Part shown: positions 12,220 through 24,351 of the stretch, piece by piece
How positions within the stretch are numbered: position 1 is the stretch's first letter
Layout of the letters: every line of letters begins with the position of its first letter
Assembly: GCA_004352715.1 (NCBI GenBank)
Contig: SCFE01000058.1
Coordinates: 1,724,826 to 1,788,825, forward strand
Origin: Hofstenia miamia
Lineage: Eukaryota > Xenacoelomorpha > Acoela
Length of the DNA: 64,000 bases
Direction of reading: 5' to 3'
Made by a program: the position numbers and the translations under genes
The notes under the pieces: model-generated
Told to the model about the DNA's origin: nothing
Databases searched by the model: none
The model's input: only the letters and a program-made list of their open reading frames with translations

Positions 12220-14541
12220 TAAAAAATATATTAATCAAATAGTAAAATATTCACGGTGTCAATCTTTCTCAATATATAGTTATTCGCAAAAAACATAAAT
12301 TTCGCAGACATGGCGCGGAAAGCTAGAATAGATTTTAACTCTACAAGTGGCAATCTATTTTTATGAGTTACAAAAATGGTCATTTACGACGAGTTATGAC
12401 ATGAGAAGTTAGAGAGATTTAAAAAATAAGCTGGAGCAAAAAGTTTGTTGTGCGGTAAAGTTGATTGATCGAAACAAGCAAGGATAGACGCACGCGAACG
12501 GTCCTTATTTACAGTTAGTTTTTCAGTAGCAGCCATGTATTTCATAATCCTACTAAATTACAGTATACGTGGAACAAATATTACAATTGAAAATAATAAC
12601 TATGGCACTTTAGAAACTTAACTGTTTTTGCAGCTTTTTTTTCATGTGTTAGCTGGGCTAGCTTTCTATACAAAATGGCCCCAGTCGATAATGTGTAACG
12701 CTGTTTTTCGTTTGCACGGAAGGCCAGTTTTCCGCCAAAATGAACCCTCAGTGATGTGTGCTGCTGTTTCCCTTGAAGTCCTAAAAACGAATGTATTGGC
12801 AATTCAGAATTATTAAAATTAAATAATAATTTTTGGAGCAACCTAAAATATATGTACAGATATTGAATTAAAATTAACTCAATCGCTTTGAGAACAATAT
12901 ATTAACTAATTTAAGGAAGCCAATTAAATAAAAACAACTTTTCACAGTTTGTGAAGTGAATATAAAGAAACCATTGTATTTGCCGGCAACGTTTTCAGCA
13001 AAATATTAATTGAACTCCCCTTTCGCGAGACATAAATGATTTGAATATATTTAATAATGCAAAATTCATTAAAAGTTAAAACAATAATTTGCTATGCCAT
13101 GATTTCGGATAAATAGATCTGGAACAGGCATTCATGATCTGAGTAATGCTGAGACTTAAAATCCTGTTTCCGTTCGTTAATTGCAATTAATTTTCTCTCA
13201 TAGTCCAAATGATGTTAGCTATTCTAAAAATCTATGATGACTTCCGCAAACGAATGATTTTGAAAAACTAAGATTTGAATTTAGACTTGCATTTTCAAAA
13301 TTTTTACTGTTATTGCAGATAGAAAGAGAATAACTAGAATATTGCATATTACTATTTGTGACAACTGGCAAATTCTTTAATTTATCAGAAGAGAACATTC
13401 ATTTTGCCATATTTTGATCATATGCTAGCAGGAGTGCAAGTTTCTGCACAATGTACATGCACATAGGTAACAGACAGATGCAGATACAAATGGTACATTT
13501 GCAGAAATTTTAATTGAGAGAGGTAGCTATTGCAAGCATGAACACTTTCATCTAAAAGCTTTTCAAATTAAATATTCTATTCTATAGCTATAGGCCATAT
13601 ATTTTTGAAAATTCCTGGTTCTTCGAAAGCAGAGCAAATATAAAAAAACTAAAACTGAACACAAAGGGAAGCCTTCTGATAATCAGCTTTTCACTCAGTA
13701 GCCATATAATCAATATAAAACCCCTACAACCACCTCAATTTCTTCGAATTAGCTGGTCTTGATTTTGAATACCTATCGAAAAATATTTTTGCACTTAGCT
13801 GTTTCTATGTTGCAAAATGGACCTCCTCCACACAGATAAGTTCATTAAAAATTTTAATTAATGAAATAATGAATAGTTTGCATTGCATATTTCTCCACTT
13901 CGCACGTTGTAATATCGTAGGTCCAAGTGACCACACTACATTTATAATAAAATTTTTATTCGTTGTGAACTGCATTAATCAAAGATTTAAATAAAAACTA
14001 TTCTATCCACACCTTATATTCAAAATAATGAGATCACTTGATATTTCGGCATTTATCTTAATAGTGAGATGGGATAGGATATCAGAATATGTCAAATCAG
14101 GACATTTTTTGAAACTGGATAAATTAAACCAAATTATATTTATAATCCTTAGCTACTGTACGATTAATAACAGTTTACATTAGCTAGTTAAATTAATTAG
14201 TTACAAGTTTTTGTTTAAAGTAAAATCTAATAATATTTCTAACTGTTTCACTCTAAATATCCTCAGGGTTACTTCTGCTCGACTAAGAAATCTTATCTTT
14301 TAATTTCTGCTAATGTACGTGTAGGTGGCAAAACACAAAATTTCTGAATTGTTGCATGATTTTCTGCTTCTAATGTGTCCACAGTGGATGAGCACACTAT
14401 CTAAAACCCAATAAAATAACCAACCTATCAATTCAAATATCAAGTATGTGTCAGTATGTGTCAAGAATGTATTTTCAAGTGTCATCCATCCCTATGCTCA
14501 AGCATAATACTTGGCTATCAAGTACAAGGTCAGTAACCTTA

Positions 14542-14585
14542 CATATATATATATATATGTATATATACATACATATATATATATA

Positions 14586-14623
<38 letters not shown>

Positions 14624-14746
14624 NNNNNNNNNNNNNNNNNNNNNNNNNNNNNNNNNNNNNNNNNNNNNNNNNNNNNNNNNNNNNNNNNNNNNNNNNNNNN
14701 NNNNNNNNNNNNNNNNNNNNNNNNNNNNNNNNNNNNNNNNNNNNNA

Positions 14747-14779
<33 letters not shown>
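14542..14779. repeat. (TA)n microsatellite with assembly gap
   Basis: TA repeats with TG and CA interruptions flank 122 Ns at 14624-14745. Confidence 0.95.
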
Positions 14780-14780
<1 letters not shown>

Positions 14781-15653
14781 AACTTTTTAATTTAAATAAA
14801 GAATATTTCTGATTGCCTAAATATCTAAAAATTCATTATTTTTTAAGCTTTATAAAATCGAAAATTAAACTGTTTTGGCGCCAGGTGTTCGGGCAATTAT
14901 AGCCTGTTAATTTATGATATTTTATAATAAAATCCATTTATCAGTAACAATAAATCAATTAAAGAATATATGAATTTTATTATAGAAAAAGCCGAAAAGT
15001 AGATAAACTATAAATTTTGTAAATAATAAATACGATGTAATTCATATCAAAGAAAAAAATTAGCATAAAGTAATCTGAAAATGTGTTACCAACATGTTTT
15101 GTGAAAGCAATAATTTAGATTTTTTACCCCAAGAAAATTTTTTCACTTTCAATATCTACATTTTTCAATTCTGGAAGTACAGGCAGACCATAAAGTCCTG
15201 CAGGAATATGAATTCCTCTATGAGGTATATTGATTATTCAAACTTCAATATTATTTGATAAGACTCTTTAGCAATTGTTGCAACATTGAATGATGCACCG
15301 TTCTGCTGGAATACTACAAAGTGATAATTGTATCTGCAATTCATTGAAATTCTTTGTCTGGATGATCTTGCAAATGTGTGTTGATGTTTTATGACAATAT
15401 GTTTCTAGCTTGGAGAATCAAGATATGTGCCCTATCCAACCGTTATCATCAAATGGCTGTACATTATGAGCCAGTGCTCATGACCAATACTTTGCTTCAG
15501 ACTATTCCCTAATCTCTTTAATACTGCCATTTGAAGCATAGCTACTAGTGAATTGCCCCTACACTTTTTTATTTCATCACGGTGTAAAATCTAAAATGCG
15601 AATAAGTACACAGTGACATATGCAACACTACAACACAAAACCTCTATCAGGGT

Positions 15654-15733
15654 CTGTGGCGGATCTAGGAATTTCTGGTGGAGGTGTATCCTTATAGTAA
15701 AGAAATTTTTTTTCAGTGTCCACGTTACGTTAA

Positions 15734-15767
<34 letters not shown>

Positions 15768-15922
15768 NNNNNNNNNNNNNNNNNNNNNNNNNNNNNNNNN
15801 NNNNNNNNNNNNNNNNNNNNNNNNNNNNNNNNNNNNNNNNNNNNNNNNNNNNNNNNNNNNNNNNNNNNNNNNNNNNNNNNNNNNNNNNNNNNNNNNNNNN
15901 NNNNNNNNNNNNNNNNNNNNNN

Positions 15923-15958
<36 letters not shown>

Positions 15959-17442
15959 TATGTGTGTGTAATTGTGTATATATGCCCGAAATTACTATTC
16001 GTGTTAAAATAACGAGTGTACTCTATCTAGATCAGTAATTCTTCAACTGAATCCATTTTTTTGTAGAACGTGTGATGATCCCATGTGAAATAAGAAATTC
16101 GCAAGCCATTACATGTAAGCAATAGGATTAAGCACGTAGTCCCAACTGTAATTGAACTTAGAAACCTTTAACTAAACCTGGAATTTTTGTAAGGCACTCG
16201 AATCAATAGGTAATGCACCACAATTTGTTTTTAATTTCAATAAATTTCTATACAAACTAAATTCGATCAAACCAAAAATCAAATTTCAATATCAGAAACA
16301 GCCTATATGTCATGACATTGAATATCAATACATGTGGTAGTGATGGACATCTATTTACGGATATATAAAAAGCGGATAATTTTCAAAGGGGAATAGGTAT
16401 GGCAACACACCATGCCAAGCTCGAATAAATGTAGCATATTCATTTGCAGTTTAGCAATAGAATAATGAAAATACTTCAAAAGCTGATTTTTGAGGATTTC
16501 GCAACTTTGTCAAGCGAAAACTTCATTTACAATTTATAATGAATTGGAAATTATTTGCTAAAAGGGGTTAACCATTCATTTGCAAACTGAAGTTATATGA
16601 AATCAGCATTCATTTTCATATGTAGGTATACAGAGTTGAAGCACAAATTAGATCAAGTTTTCCTAAAGGGCGTACTTTCATGAATTACTAAATTTTAAAG
16701 AATACATAATAAGCTCAAAGCAGATATGCAGAAGGGCAAACTGCACATTCAAAAAGTACATTTAGTAAAATACATTATTTACGTTCAACAAGATTTCAAG
16801 AAATTAATGTTTGTTTTTACAAACGTTCATAATGCGCTCAAAATGAATAGTACATGTATTTCAAAAAACGTAGGGAGTGCACCTCCCTCCTAATGGAAAT
16901 TGCTGAATTAGAATCTGAGACTCACTAGCATTAACAAAGATCTGGCAATTAGAATTAGAGTAATGCTACTAGGTATCTAATGATAATTTCGTTGAAATGG
17001 GAAGTGAGTTTTCCAAATTTGAATTAATTTTTTGACCCATGCTAAAACATAAGTTGACCATTAATATTGGACATGATTCATACAGTAACTCGTGAAGGAA
17101 TATTTCGGGTGTACAATCTCAGCAGTTTGTTTATCAGCTGCTAGCTGTTCTTGAAAAAAAAATGTGTATTATGAAGACATGTGATTGAACAATAATGGCT
17201 TAGTATAAATGAAGCATAAGTGAATAAAAGGAATAAATCTTTTCTTAAATATCTACTGAAAACATTTCATGTTTCTGATATGGACGAAAAACAGAATACA
17301 ACCATGTTCTTTTTCAGAAAACTTGCCATTTTCCGGGAAAGGTACGATCGGGCCTAGGCTTTCCTGCAACTAGCTCGGACTGGTCTTTGCCAAAAATCTT
17401 GGTGGGGATCCATCCCTGGATCCCCCTCTGAATCCGCCACTG
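15654..17442. mobile_element. Non-autonomous hAT-type element (copy C)
   Basis: Inverted termini CTGTGGCGGATCTAGG (from 15654) and, read inward from 17442, CAGTGGCGGATTCAGA match at 12 of 16 positions. The element is flanked by 8-bp target duplications ATCAGGGT (15646-15653) and ATCAGAGT (17443-17450), 7 of 8 identical. The 8-bp duplication and CAG-GGCGGAT-type ends are hallmarks of the hAT superfamily. The interior has no transposase and includes a (TA)n with gap 15768-15922 and a short inverted GGAG-CTCC motif near 16870. It must have been moved by an enzyme encoded elsewhere. Confidence 0.8.
15736..15966. repeat. (TA)n/(TG)n microsatellite with gap
   Basis: TA repeats flank 155 Ns (15768-15922) and pass into a short TG run near 15960. 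It lies inside hAT-type copy C. Confidence 0.95.
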
Positions 17443-17857
17443 ATCAGAGTATACAATCACATGACGTTTACAATCACGTAGCCTTCACAGTCCGGCCTAA
17501 AATGTTATGGAACTACAAATAACCTTAACTACATCTTTTAATGCAGATAGACCACCTAACCCTATGAGGTAGCTGGGAACGGAGGCATGTGTCAAAGGCA
17601 GACCTCAGCAAGACCAAGAGAGGGCAGCTTAAGAACGAAAATGAACGAGGAGACACCCCTCTATCCTGCCGTCTTAAAATCCTTAAAGCAACTGACATAT
17701 TTCTGAATTTCTTCAACTAGTGCATCTGACAGCTGCAGTGTCTACCTCACTATCTACAGAATAAAATTCTATATATGAAATAATACAAATGGTAAGTAAT
17801 TGTATCCGCAAATACAATACGATGAATATATATAAAGATCCCCATTTGTTACTGGCT

Positions 17858-18015
17858 CAATTTTTTGGTACCAAATTCCCATCGGTCCCACGGCATAGCT
17901 TCTAATTTGACCAAAATTTGAAAAATTATTAGTAATATTATGAGATCCGTGGTGACAGCTCTTCATTTTTGGGCTCAGTCCTAAGGGACAGGTACATGGG
18001 ACCAAAAAATTCAAT
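17858..18015. repeat. Dispersed repeat, copy 1 (second copy near 52735)
   Basis: The core TAGCTTCTAATTTGACCAAA onward (17896-17980) aligns with 52757-52850: both carry CCCA-GGCATA/GACATAACTTCTA, an AATTATTAGTAA block and TTCTTCATTTTTG. This copy has imperfect inverted ends built on AATTTTTTGGT and ACCAAAAAATT, suggesting a small MITE-like element. Confidence 0.6.
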
Positions 18016-21000
18016 TCCATGTTACTAGATATTCCCGAAGACTACAATTCGAGAATTATATTCTTGTTCTCTGAAAATTCGAGTTTAAGCTTATTCAAGA
18101 GTTTGTTCGCAATTTTCCCGTCAATCATAGATTTGTGCATTTGCAGCAACGCGACCTTAATCTACATGTAGAGAATATTTTGTATTAATTCTGTCAAATT
18201 GCTCTATTAATAATCCAAAATTTCTCTGTCAAGTTCTTCCTATACTGTTTTCAAGAGCAGTGTATTTAAATATTTAAATTCTATTTTAAGTGTACGGCTG
18301 TCATTCAAAAGAGTTAAACTCTTTATTTAAAAAAGCTAAGAATAGTTCTTTGAAGTTAGTGAACAATTTAATTTCTTTTAAATCACTGCATAACACATAT
18401 GCTGTCCATTAACACGCTCAGCAAATCTAATTCGCATATATATGTTGCACTCAAATTATATAATTATTTTTACTTAAAATGTTTTCAAATCCTTTTAATA
18501 GTGATATGAAAGTAATGATTGCCACAATGCTAAATTTCAAAATATATTCATATGTATGTGTGAATGCATTTTTTGATGCACGAATATTGAAAATATTTAT
18601 ACATTAACTCGTGTTAGAAATGAAGCATCCTATTTACCCAGCTTACTTGAACTTGGGGCTAGGACCTGGTCTAGTTCGACCTTAATCCTTGAGATTTGGG
18701 GTTAGGCAGGATTTAGGCCAGATTTGCGGTGATGATTAAATATTTTTTTACAATGAAAATTATTTAGTAAGCATGACATTTAGGGTTCAAGAAAAGTGAG
18801 TAGACGTAGGCAGCACTTTGCCCGCTAAATGAGCATGGTCTTGAAATACATAATCAACTCTGCAAATAAATCTCTACATACACATCACACAATGACATCA
18901 TTATTTGTTCAAAAATATCCAAACAAACAACAAAGAATAGTAACTGTCGGTAAATTTTTTAAGTTAAAGAACTGCATGTATATCTTAAAATAGTTTCTAA
19001 TTTAGGACATCAGATGAATTACTTACAATTCTAATTATGTTAGGCATTCATGAAAGCAAAAGCAACTGGCTAATTAACTGTCCTATTAACGTAAATTGTT
19101 AGATTTGAGTTTATTTTTAGAAAATAAATGACGCAAAGTATTTTTATAGCATAAAGCCGCCTCAAGCTCAGTGAAAATTTCAGCAGTTGATGCTGGTAAA
19201 TGTCGGTTAAATGCAATAAAATATTGGAAAAATCATTAAAAGGAAAAATTAGCGACGTGTTTATGAGCAAAGATCGATCCTCAGGAAAAATCAATCTAAT
19301 GAAAATAGAAACAATAATTTATTATAATATGGATTAAAGTCTGTATTGTTTTATAGTGATAGACTACAACAACCTTCTGCTTTTAATAGGTTGAGGCTCA
19401 ATTTGATTTCGCAAATGCTATTTGAAAGAAAATACAGTATATTTATAAACAAAACTTAAATTTTTTAACAATTTATATCACAAAACTGCGAAAAAAAATA
19501 AATAAGCATACCCCAGTCCTACTATTTTTAGTAAGAATTTGTTTAAGTTTTAGCACTATTAATGAAATAATTGAAAATATTATATATAAATTTCAAATTA
19601 TAAAACGCTTAATATTTTTTCTAAAATGATAAAATTTATAACTACCACTTTGAAGAACAGAAAACGTAATCGTATATTTGTTTGAAAAAGGAATAAGTAC
19701 CTTGCAGTTAACGTGGTTATAATTTTTAGATTTCATCGCCATGTATTAATGTATTATTGCTGCATTTTGTCGTTATTGGCAAAATTATTACCAGTGGGCA
19801 AAGGGTTTCTTGACGAGCAGATGAAAGCCCAGATAAAGTTTGTTCAAAAAAGAACAGAATTTGCTAATAAACTTTTATTAATGATATTAGTTGATATTAA
19901 TCCTGTCTGCAAATTCAGAATATTCGCTTTTATTTGCAAACAAAGTTCTCAGCTTTTCTTTCAATGATGAAGTGTACACATGTGAGTCAGCGTATTTAAC
20001 TTTATTGAAAAAATTATCCTACTGCTAAATGCAGTGAATGTCGTTTAATATCGATACTGGTTGTTTGTATCGGCCAGACCACATTTTTTCGGTTTAGCAT
20101 GTAAATTGTAAATACGGTGATATTAATTTGTATGTAAGCAAGAGTATTTGTTTTAACTAGAGAACAATTTTAGCACAGTTTGGTGTTTGTTAATATCTTC
20201 TGCTCTCAGTCGTCTCCCTAAGAATAGGTTTCTGTATGTAATTAGGGATGCAAAGCGCACGCAGAAGATATTGAAAAAGCACAATCACTTCTTTAGTAGT
20301 AAGAAAACTGAGCGACAAGAAATTGATTGCAGAGTTTAAAAACGTGCATCATTTTAGAAGAAACACTATCAAACAACAATCTACAAAAACAATATCATTG
20401 TTTTCAAAATCTATTGATATCAAATCTCTCATTATTCTTGAACTTTCCTCAATCGAAGTTCTAAAATGCTTTATACACTCATAACATTGTGAACAGCCAT
20501 GTTCAAAGTTTTCTTGAAGGAAAGACAATGTCTTAGAAAATGGTTTCCAGTTTTACTTAAAAATTTCTCAAGTAATTTTACATAATCAATTCACCAAGAA
20601 ATGATAACATGCACTAACTTCAGCAATCATGAATGGTTACTAAGTATAGATAGCTTCATGTATTAAGCATAATTATGTTGCAAAATCTTACTGCTTGACT
20701 TCACAAACATATATTTTACACGTTGCAGTACAGAATAACCATTAGAGTTCTTTACTATGAAAGGATAGTTTCCTATGCAAATTCTCTTACATGAAAGTGA
20801 AAGTTTTAAATGCGGATTGATTACACTAAAACATTTTGTAATGTATATAAAATTCGATAAAAATTCAAAATTGCATTGAATTTTTAGACACCTAAATTTA
20901 GAAATAGTTGAAATTCTTACAAGAAACTTGGAGCCTATTTTTAATTAAATGGCATTTTATATGGCATTCCAATAATTAATATGTGTATTCAACAACATAT

Positions 21001-21102
21001 TCAACCGGTTTAGAACTCTTCATTACGATTCATTAACGATTTTTTAACGAGTTAAAATTATTAATGAAATAAAATTAGAATTTTGTATGACTATATGTAT
21101 CA

Positions 21103-21137
21103 ATATATATATATTAATACATATATATATATATATT
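21103..21137. repeat. (TA)n microsatellite
   Basis: Two short TA runs separated by TTAATAC. Confidence 0.9.
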
Positions 21138-21882
21138 ACTATTTTTACAGAAGGTCATTTTTCACATATAAAATTACTTTATTGAAGACTTTATAAGTAG
21201 TTATAGAAGCTCATAGAAAATATTTTTGTAGGGGTAGTCTAGCACTTCGAATGTAAATTATATTTTTTTGACAATATAAAGCATACTATTTAAATTAAAA
21301 AAACTATTTGAAGTAAACCCAAAATATATTTATTTTTAATATGTCTACTTAACAACAATTCAAATCGCAGTGCATAGATAAATAAGAAATGCAGCAATGG
21401 TATCCGTAGAACTCTGGGAAGCACTTTTTGAAGTGCAATCAGAAATCTACAATTCTTTAATTGGACATTTCAAATATAGTGTACTTTGTTTGTAATGAAC
21501 AACATTATTTCAAAGTTCAATTTTAACAAATAATGTAGTTTTAATGTGAATTGTCTCTATAATGTTTGTGGATATTTAATAATTCGAAAATTATAAAAGT
21601 GAGTATAAAACGTTAAAATATTTTTATAAAAAGACCATTAAAATCAAATAAGAAATAAATGTTCATTAAAATTCTAGATTCAATAATACTGGAGGTAATC
21701 AAAACATCAAGGTTAAAAAAATTACAAAATGATAAGTTTTCGAAGGACAATATGACTCTTTGTCTGCTTATTGTGAAAGGACATTGTAATGCCAAAGAGC
21801 TATATTATGCAAAAAAAACAAATTGAGACCTCCCACACTTATTCCCTTTGTTACCTGAAATGTCAAACATTATTTCTTACAG

Positions 21883-21975
21883 TCAGCTAAGGTATCCCTG
21901 GCGACGCTTCCAAGGCAATCTTCGAAGGCAGCTACAGGGGAAGCTACGGCTGGATTCTTAAGTCATATAGCTTAG
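21883..21975 (+). CDS. Possible terminal exon, product unknown
   Basis: A GC-rich island in a strongly AT-rich setting follows a good splice acceptor (ATTATTTCTTACAG ending at 21882). Read from 21883 it gives 30 codons, starting SAKVSLATLPRQSSK and ending GFLSHIA, before TAG at 21973-21975. A second frame is also open for 25 codons and ends at TAA (21959-21961), so the reading frame is not certain. An AATAAA poly(A) signal lies 140 bp downstream at 22113, as expected for a last exon. The peptide matches no family I recognise. The case rests on composition, acceptor, stop and poly(A) signal together; a non-coding exon or a chance GC patch is possible. Confidence 0.35.
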   Translation, partial: SAKVSLATLPRQSSKAATGEATAGFLSHIA

Positions 21976-22112
21976 TAGAATGTTCTTAATGCCATTTTTC
22001 TAGATTTGCTTTTCATGTATTACATTTAGCATAGTTGTCTTTAATATCGTTTTTGAGCTAGCAATGTTTAGTGTTGTATTCTCAACTAGTTCTAAAATTG
22101 TTTACGATGTGC

Positions 22113-22118
22113 AATAAA
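22113..22118 (+). promoter_or_regulatory. Candidate poly(A) signal
   Basis: AATAAA 138 bp after the candidate stop codon at 21973. The hexamer is common in AT-rich DNA, so its value comes only from its position. Confidence 0.3.
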
Positions 22119-22713
22119 AATAATGATGCACCGGCTTACAATGAAATTAGAATAAGAACATTTAAGAAATTTGAAGTTTGTTAAGATATTTATTATATCA
22201 AAATAAATTAATCAAAATATTATACAAGGGGCTGATAAAGCAGTAACGAGATTTCATTTTCAAAGTTATAATAGATACTACCCATTCAATAATGATTGAT
22301 TTTTATTTTGAAATGTGGGATGTATGACTCAATGAGACCGAATTTATTTTTTGAGAAATTCATTTTTTTATCCATGAGCACCAAACTAGTGAGTAATGGA
22401 AATTCAAAAAGTTAACATCACTTGTACAAGTATATACCATTTACATCATAACATACTGTTCCTCTATAAAATACGTATATGATAAATGTTATTTTCATTT
22501 AGGGTTAGAACACTATCTTATCACCAAATTTTGGCATAGTCGGAATATTAATTTCATTAAAATATAAGACACTAATTGGTTCTATATGGTAATGGAATTT
22601 CATGGTAACAGAATTTCAATGGCCCTGTTACAAGGCATAGGTTTTACTTCTTGCTAATTTTTAACAATATTCCACATTATTGCATTAATTTCACTATAAT
22701 CAAAGTCTTAGAC

Positions 22714-22748
<35 letters not shown>
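22714..22748. repeat. (TA)n microsatellite
   Basis: Uninterrupted TA run. Confidence 0.95.
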
Positions 22749-22751
<3 letters not shown>

Positions 22752-23928
22752 AAGACCAGAATAGCTTCAATTCTTATTTTTCACTCTAAATGCTAACTAT
22801 TGCGTGACCAAGCCTACAATACGTATTGTAATGGAAAAAAACAATTATAAATATCCGCGTTGTTAAAAGGTGTGGAGAAGCGCTATTTATTAAACAACTA
22901 TACAAAATTTAGCTTGTTACCTAGATGGCCAATGCACTTGCACAGTCCTTTGCTATTGCTGTCAATGAATTATTTGTAATATTTACAATACACAGCACCT
23001 ACAATATAATAATTGTTTGAGATTCAATCGTATATATAAACAAGGTAAGAAGGAGGCAACTGATGCTTAATTTTTCAAGGGAAGTGTTAATCGAAAGTAA
23101 TGAGCCAATTAAATCATTTATGGTCAATAACACGTTGTACCTTTTTTGCTCAAAAAAAAATAATGTAAGTAATAAATTCAGCAATTAGAGAAATTTTAAA
23201 CACAGTCTGTATTTCATATTTTAACAAATTCGGTTGCATTTAATATAATATTGTAAATTCTTATTATAAGATTGGCTATAATTTAAGTAAAATATTTTGT
23301 TGCAAATTGAAAAGTAACCACAAGCCTAGAATTACTAGTACACAACAATTGCTTTTATATTTTTTTCTAATTATCTTTGTATATACTTTAAACTTGGTAT
23401 GTTCAGTGGAGTTGCGAGATAATATATCACGTTAATCTGTCACCTTCATTTATTGAGTCCTAGAGGAGATTATTAGAATGTGGCTTTCTTTGATATAAAA
23501 GAATTCTCTGCTGACACTGCTTTATAGTTCTTAATGCATTTTTGAAATATGGCGGAAACTCTGTAGTCCCCCGTGAACAATTTAATGAGTGACATTCATC
23601 AAGACTAGACATTTTAACATAACAGCGGGGATAGGCTGCCTTCACCAAAAATAAGAATTTTGCAGCTCCTTGTACTAATTAAAAATTGATGTACAACTGC
23701 TCAATCGCCATCATTTTCACTCAAAATTTTCGGGAAATTTCTTTGTAAGCAACAATACTCTTATAAGCCAGAAAGAACAACTTAAAACTTTGTTAAATGG
23801 CCTATCGAGTAAATTAAAACTATTTATAGATTTCAATAAAAGTTTAACAAATTGATAAAAAGTGGGCAATCAGACTTGAAAGCAATACAACGGATATACA
23901 AAAGTTTAAAAGAGTTTTAGTCGCTTTA

Positions 23929-23929
<1 letters not shown>

Positions 23930-23962
<33 letters not shown>

Positions 23963-24091
23963 NNNNNNNNNNNNNNNNNNNNNNNNNNNNNNNNNNNNNN
24001 NNNNNNNNNNNNNNNNNNNNNNNNNNNNNNNNNNNNNNNNNNNNNNNNNNNNNNNNNNNNNNNNNNNNNNNNNNNATGTATATATATATAT
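23930..24091. repeat. (TA)n microsatellite with assembly gap
   Basis: TA repeats flank 113 Ns at 23963-24075. Confidence 0.95.
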
Positions 24092-24170
24092 GTACATCGA
24101 GCCTTGTGCAAATGCTGTTCAAAAACATATTCTGTGTAAACTATTTAGAAAAATGTTACTGCTCATTATA

Positions 24171-24351
24171 AGCCTGTCTTAACTATAAGATTTAATCGGG
24201 CCGATAAAATTGTGTAGTTAAGACGCAGCTCCAACTTTCTCACCCAAATTTTTCAGCAATTTCTGGAATGCAATTTGTTCTGTTTTAACGACACGATTTA
24301 ATTGGTCCGACTTAATCGGACCGATTAAATCGTGTAGTTAAGGCAGGCCTT
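24171..24351. mobile_element. Foldback MITE with long hairpin
   Basis: Outer inverted ends GCCTGTCTTAACTA (from about 24172) and, inward from 24348, GCCTGCCTTAACTA, flanked by TA dinucleotides (24169-24170 and 24352-24353). Each end is itself palindromic. The right one (24285-24341) has two 26-nt arms with two mismatches around a 5-nt loop, and the left (about 24177-24220) is a shorter palindrome containing ATCGGGCCGAT. Total about 181 bp and no coding capacity. A TA target would fit a Tc1/mariner-mobilised element, but the superfamily is an inference. Confidence 0.7.

Larger units (their letters stand above)
12053..15653. other. Non-coding stretch with TA microsatellites
   Basis: No recognisable gene. 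It contains TA repeats at 12191-12219 and 14542-14779 (with gap 14624-14745). At 12640-12790 a patch of higher GC is open on both strands without a recognisable product. A weak FQQNGA-like peptide on the minus strand near 15290-15330 recalls a mariner motif but is unsupported on either side. Confidence 0.4.
17451..21882. other. Non-coding stretch with one dispersed repeat
   Basis: A GC-richer patch at 17540-17700 has a 63-codon minus-strand frame that I cannot assign. A repeat at 17858-18015 is described separately. Another GC-richer patch lies at 18650-18740. The rest shows only short unrecognised frames. Confidence 0.4.
22119..24170. other. Non-coding stretch with TA microsatellites
   Basis: Only short frames that I do not recognise. 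It contains TA runs at 22714-22748 and 23930-24091. Confidence 0.4.

Noticed and set aside
12581-12841. Frames open on both strands in a GC-richer patch
   Set aside because: Neither strand gives a recognised protein, and no convincing splice pair was found.
15140-15530. Mariner-like FQQNGA peptide on the minus strand
   Set aside because: Only one short motif resembles a transposase; no third catalytic motif, DNA-binding domain or terminal repeats could be read.
14446-16038. Frames of 60-141 codons made of alternating Tyr-Ile
   Set aside because: Translations of TA microsatellites and gaps, not genes. The same applies to frames at 1899-2288 and 23844-24182.
17525-17716. 63-codon minus-strand frame in a GC-rich patch, possibly LINE-derived
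   Set aside because: No conserved LINE motif could be identified.
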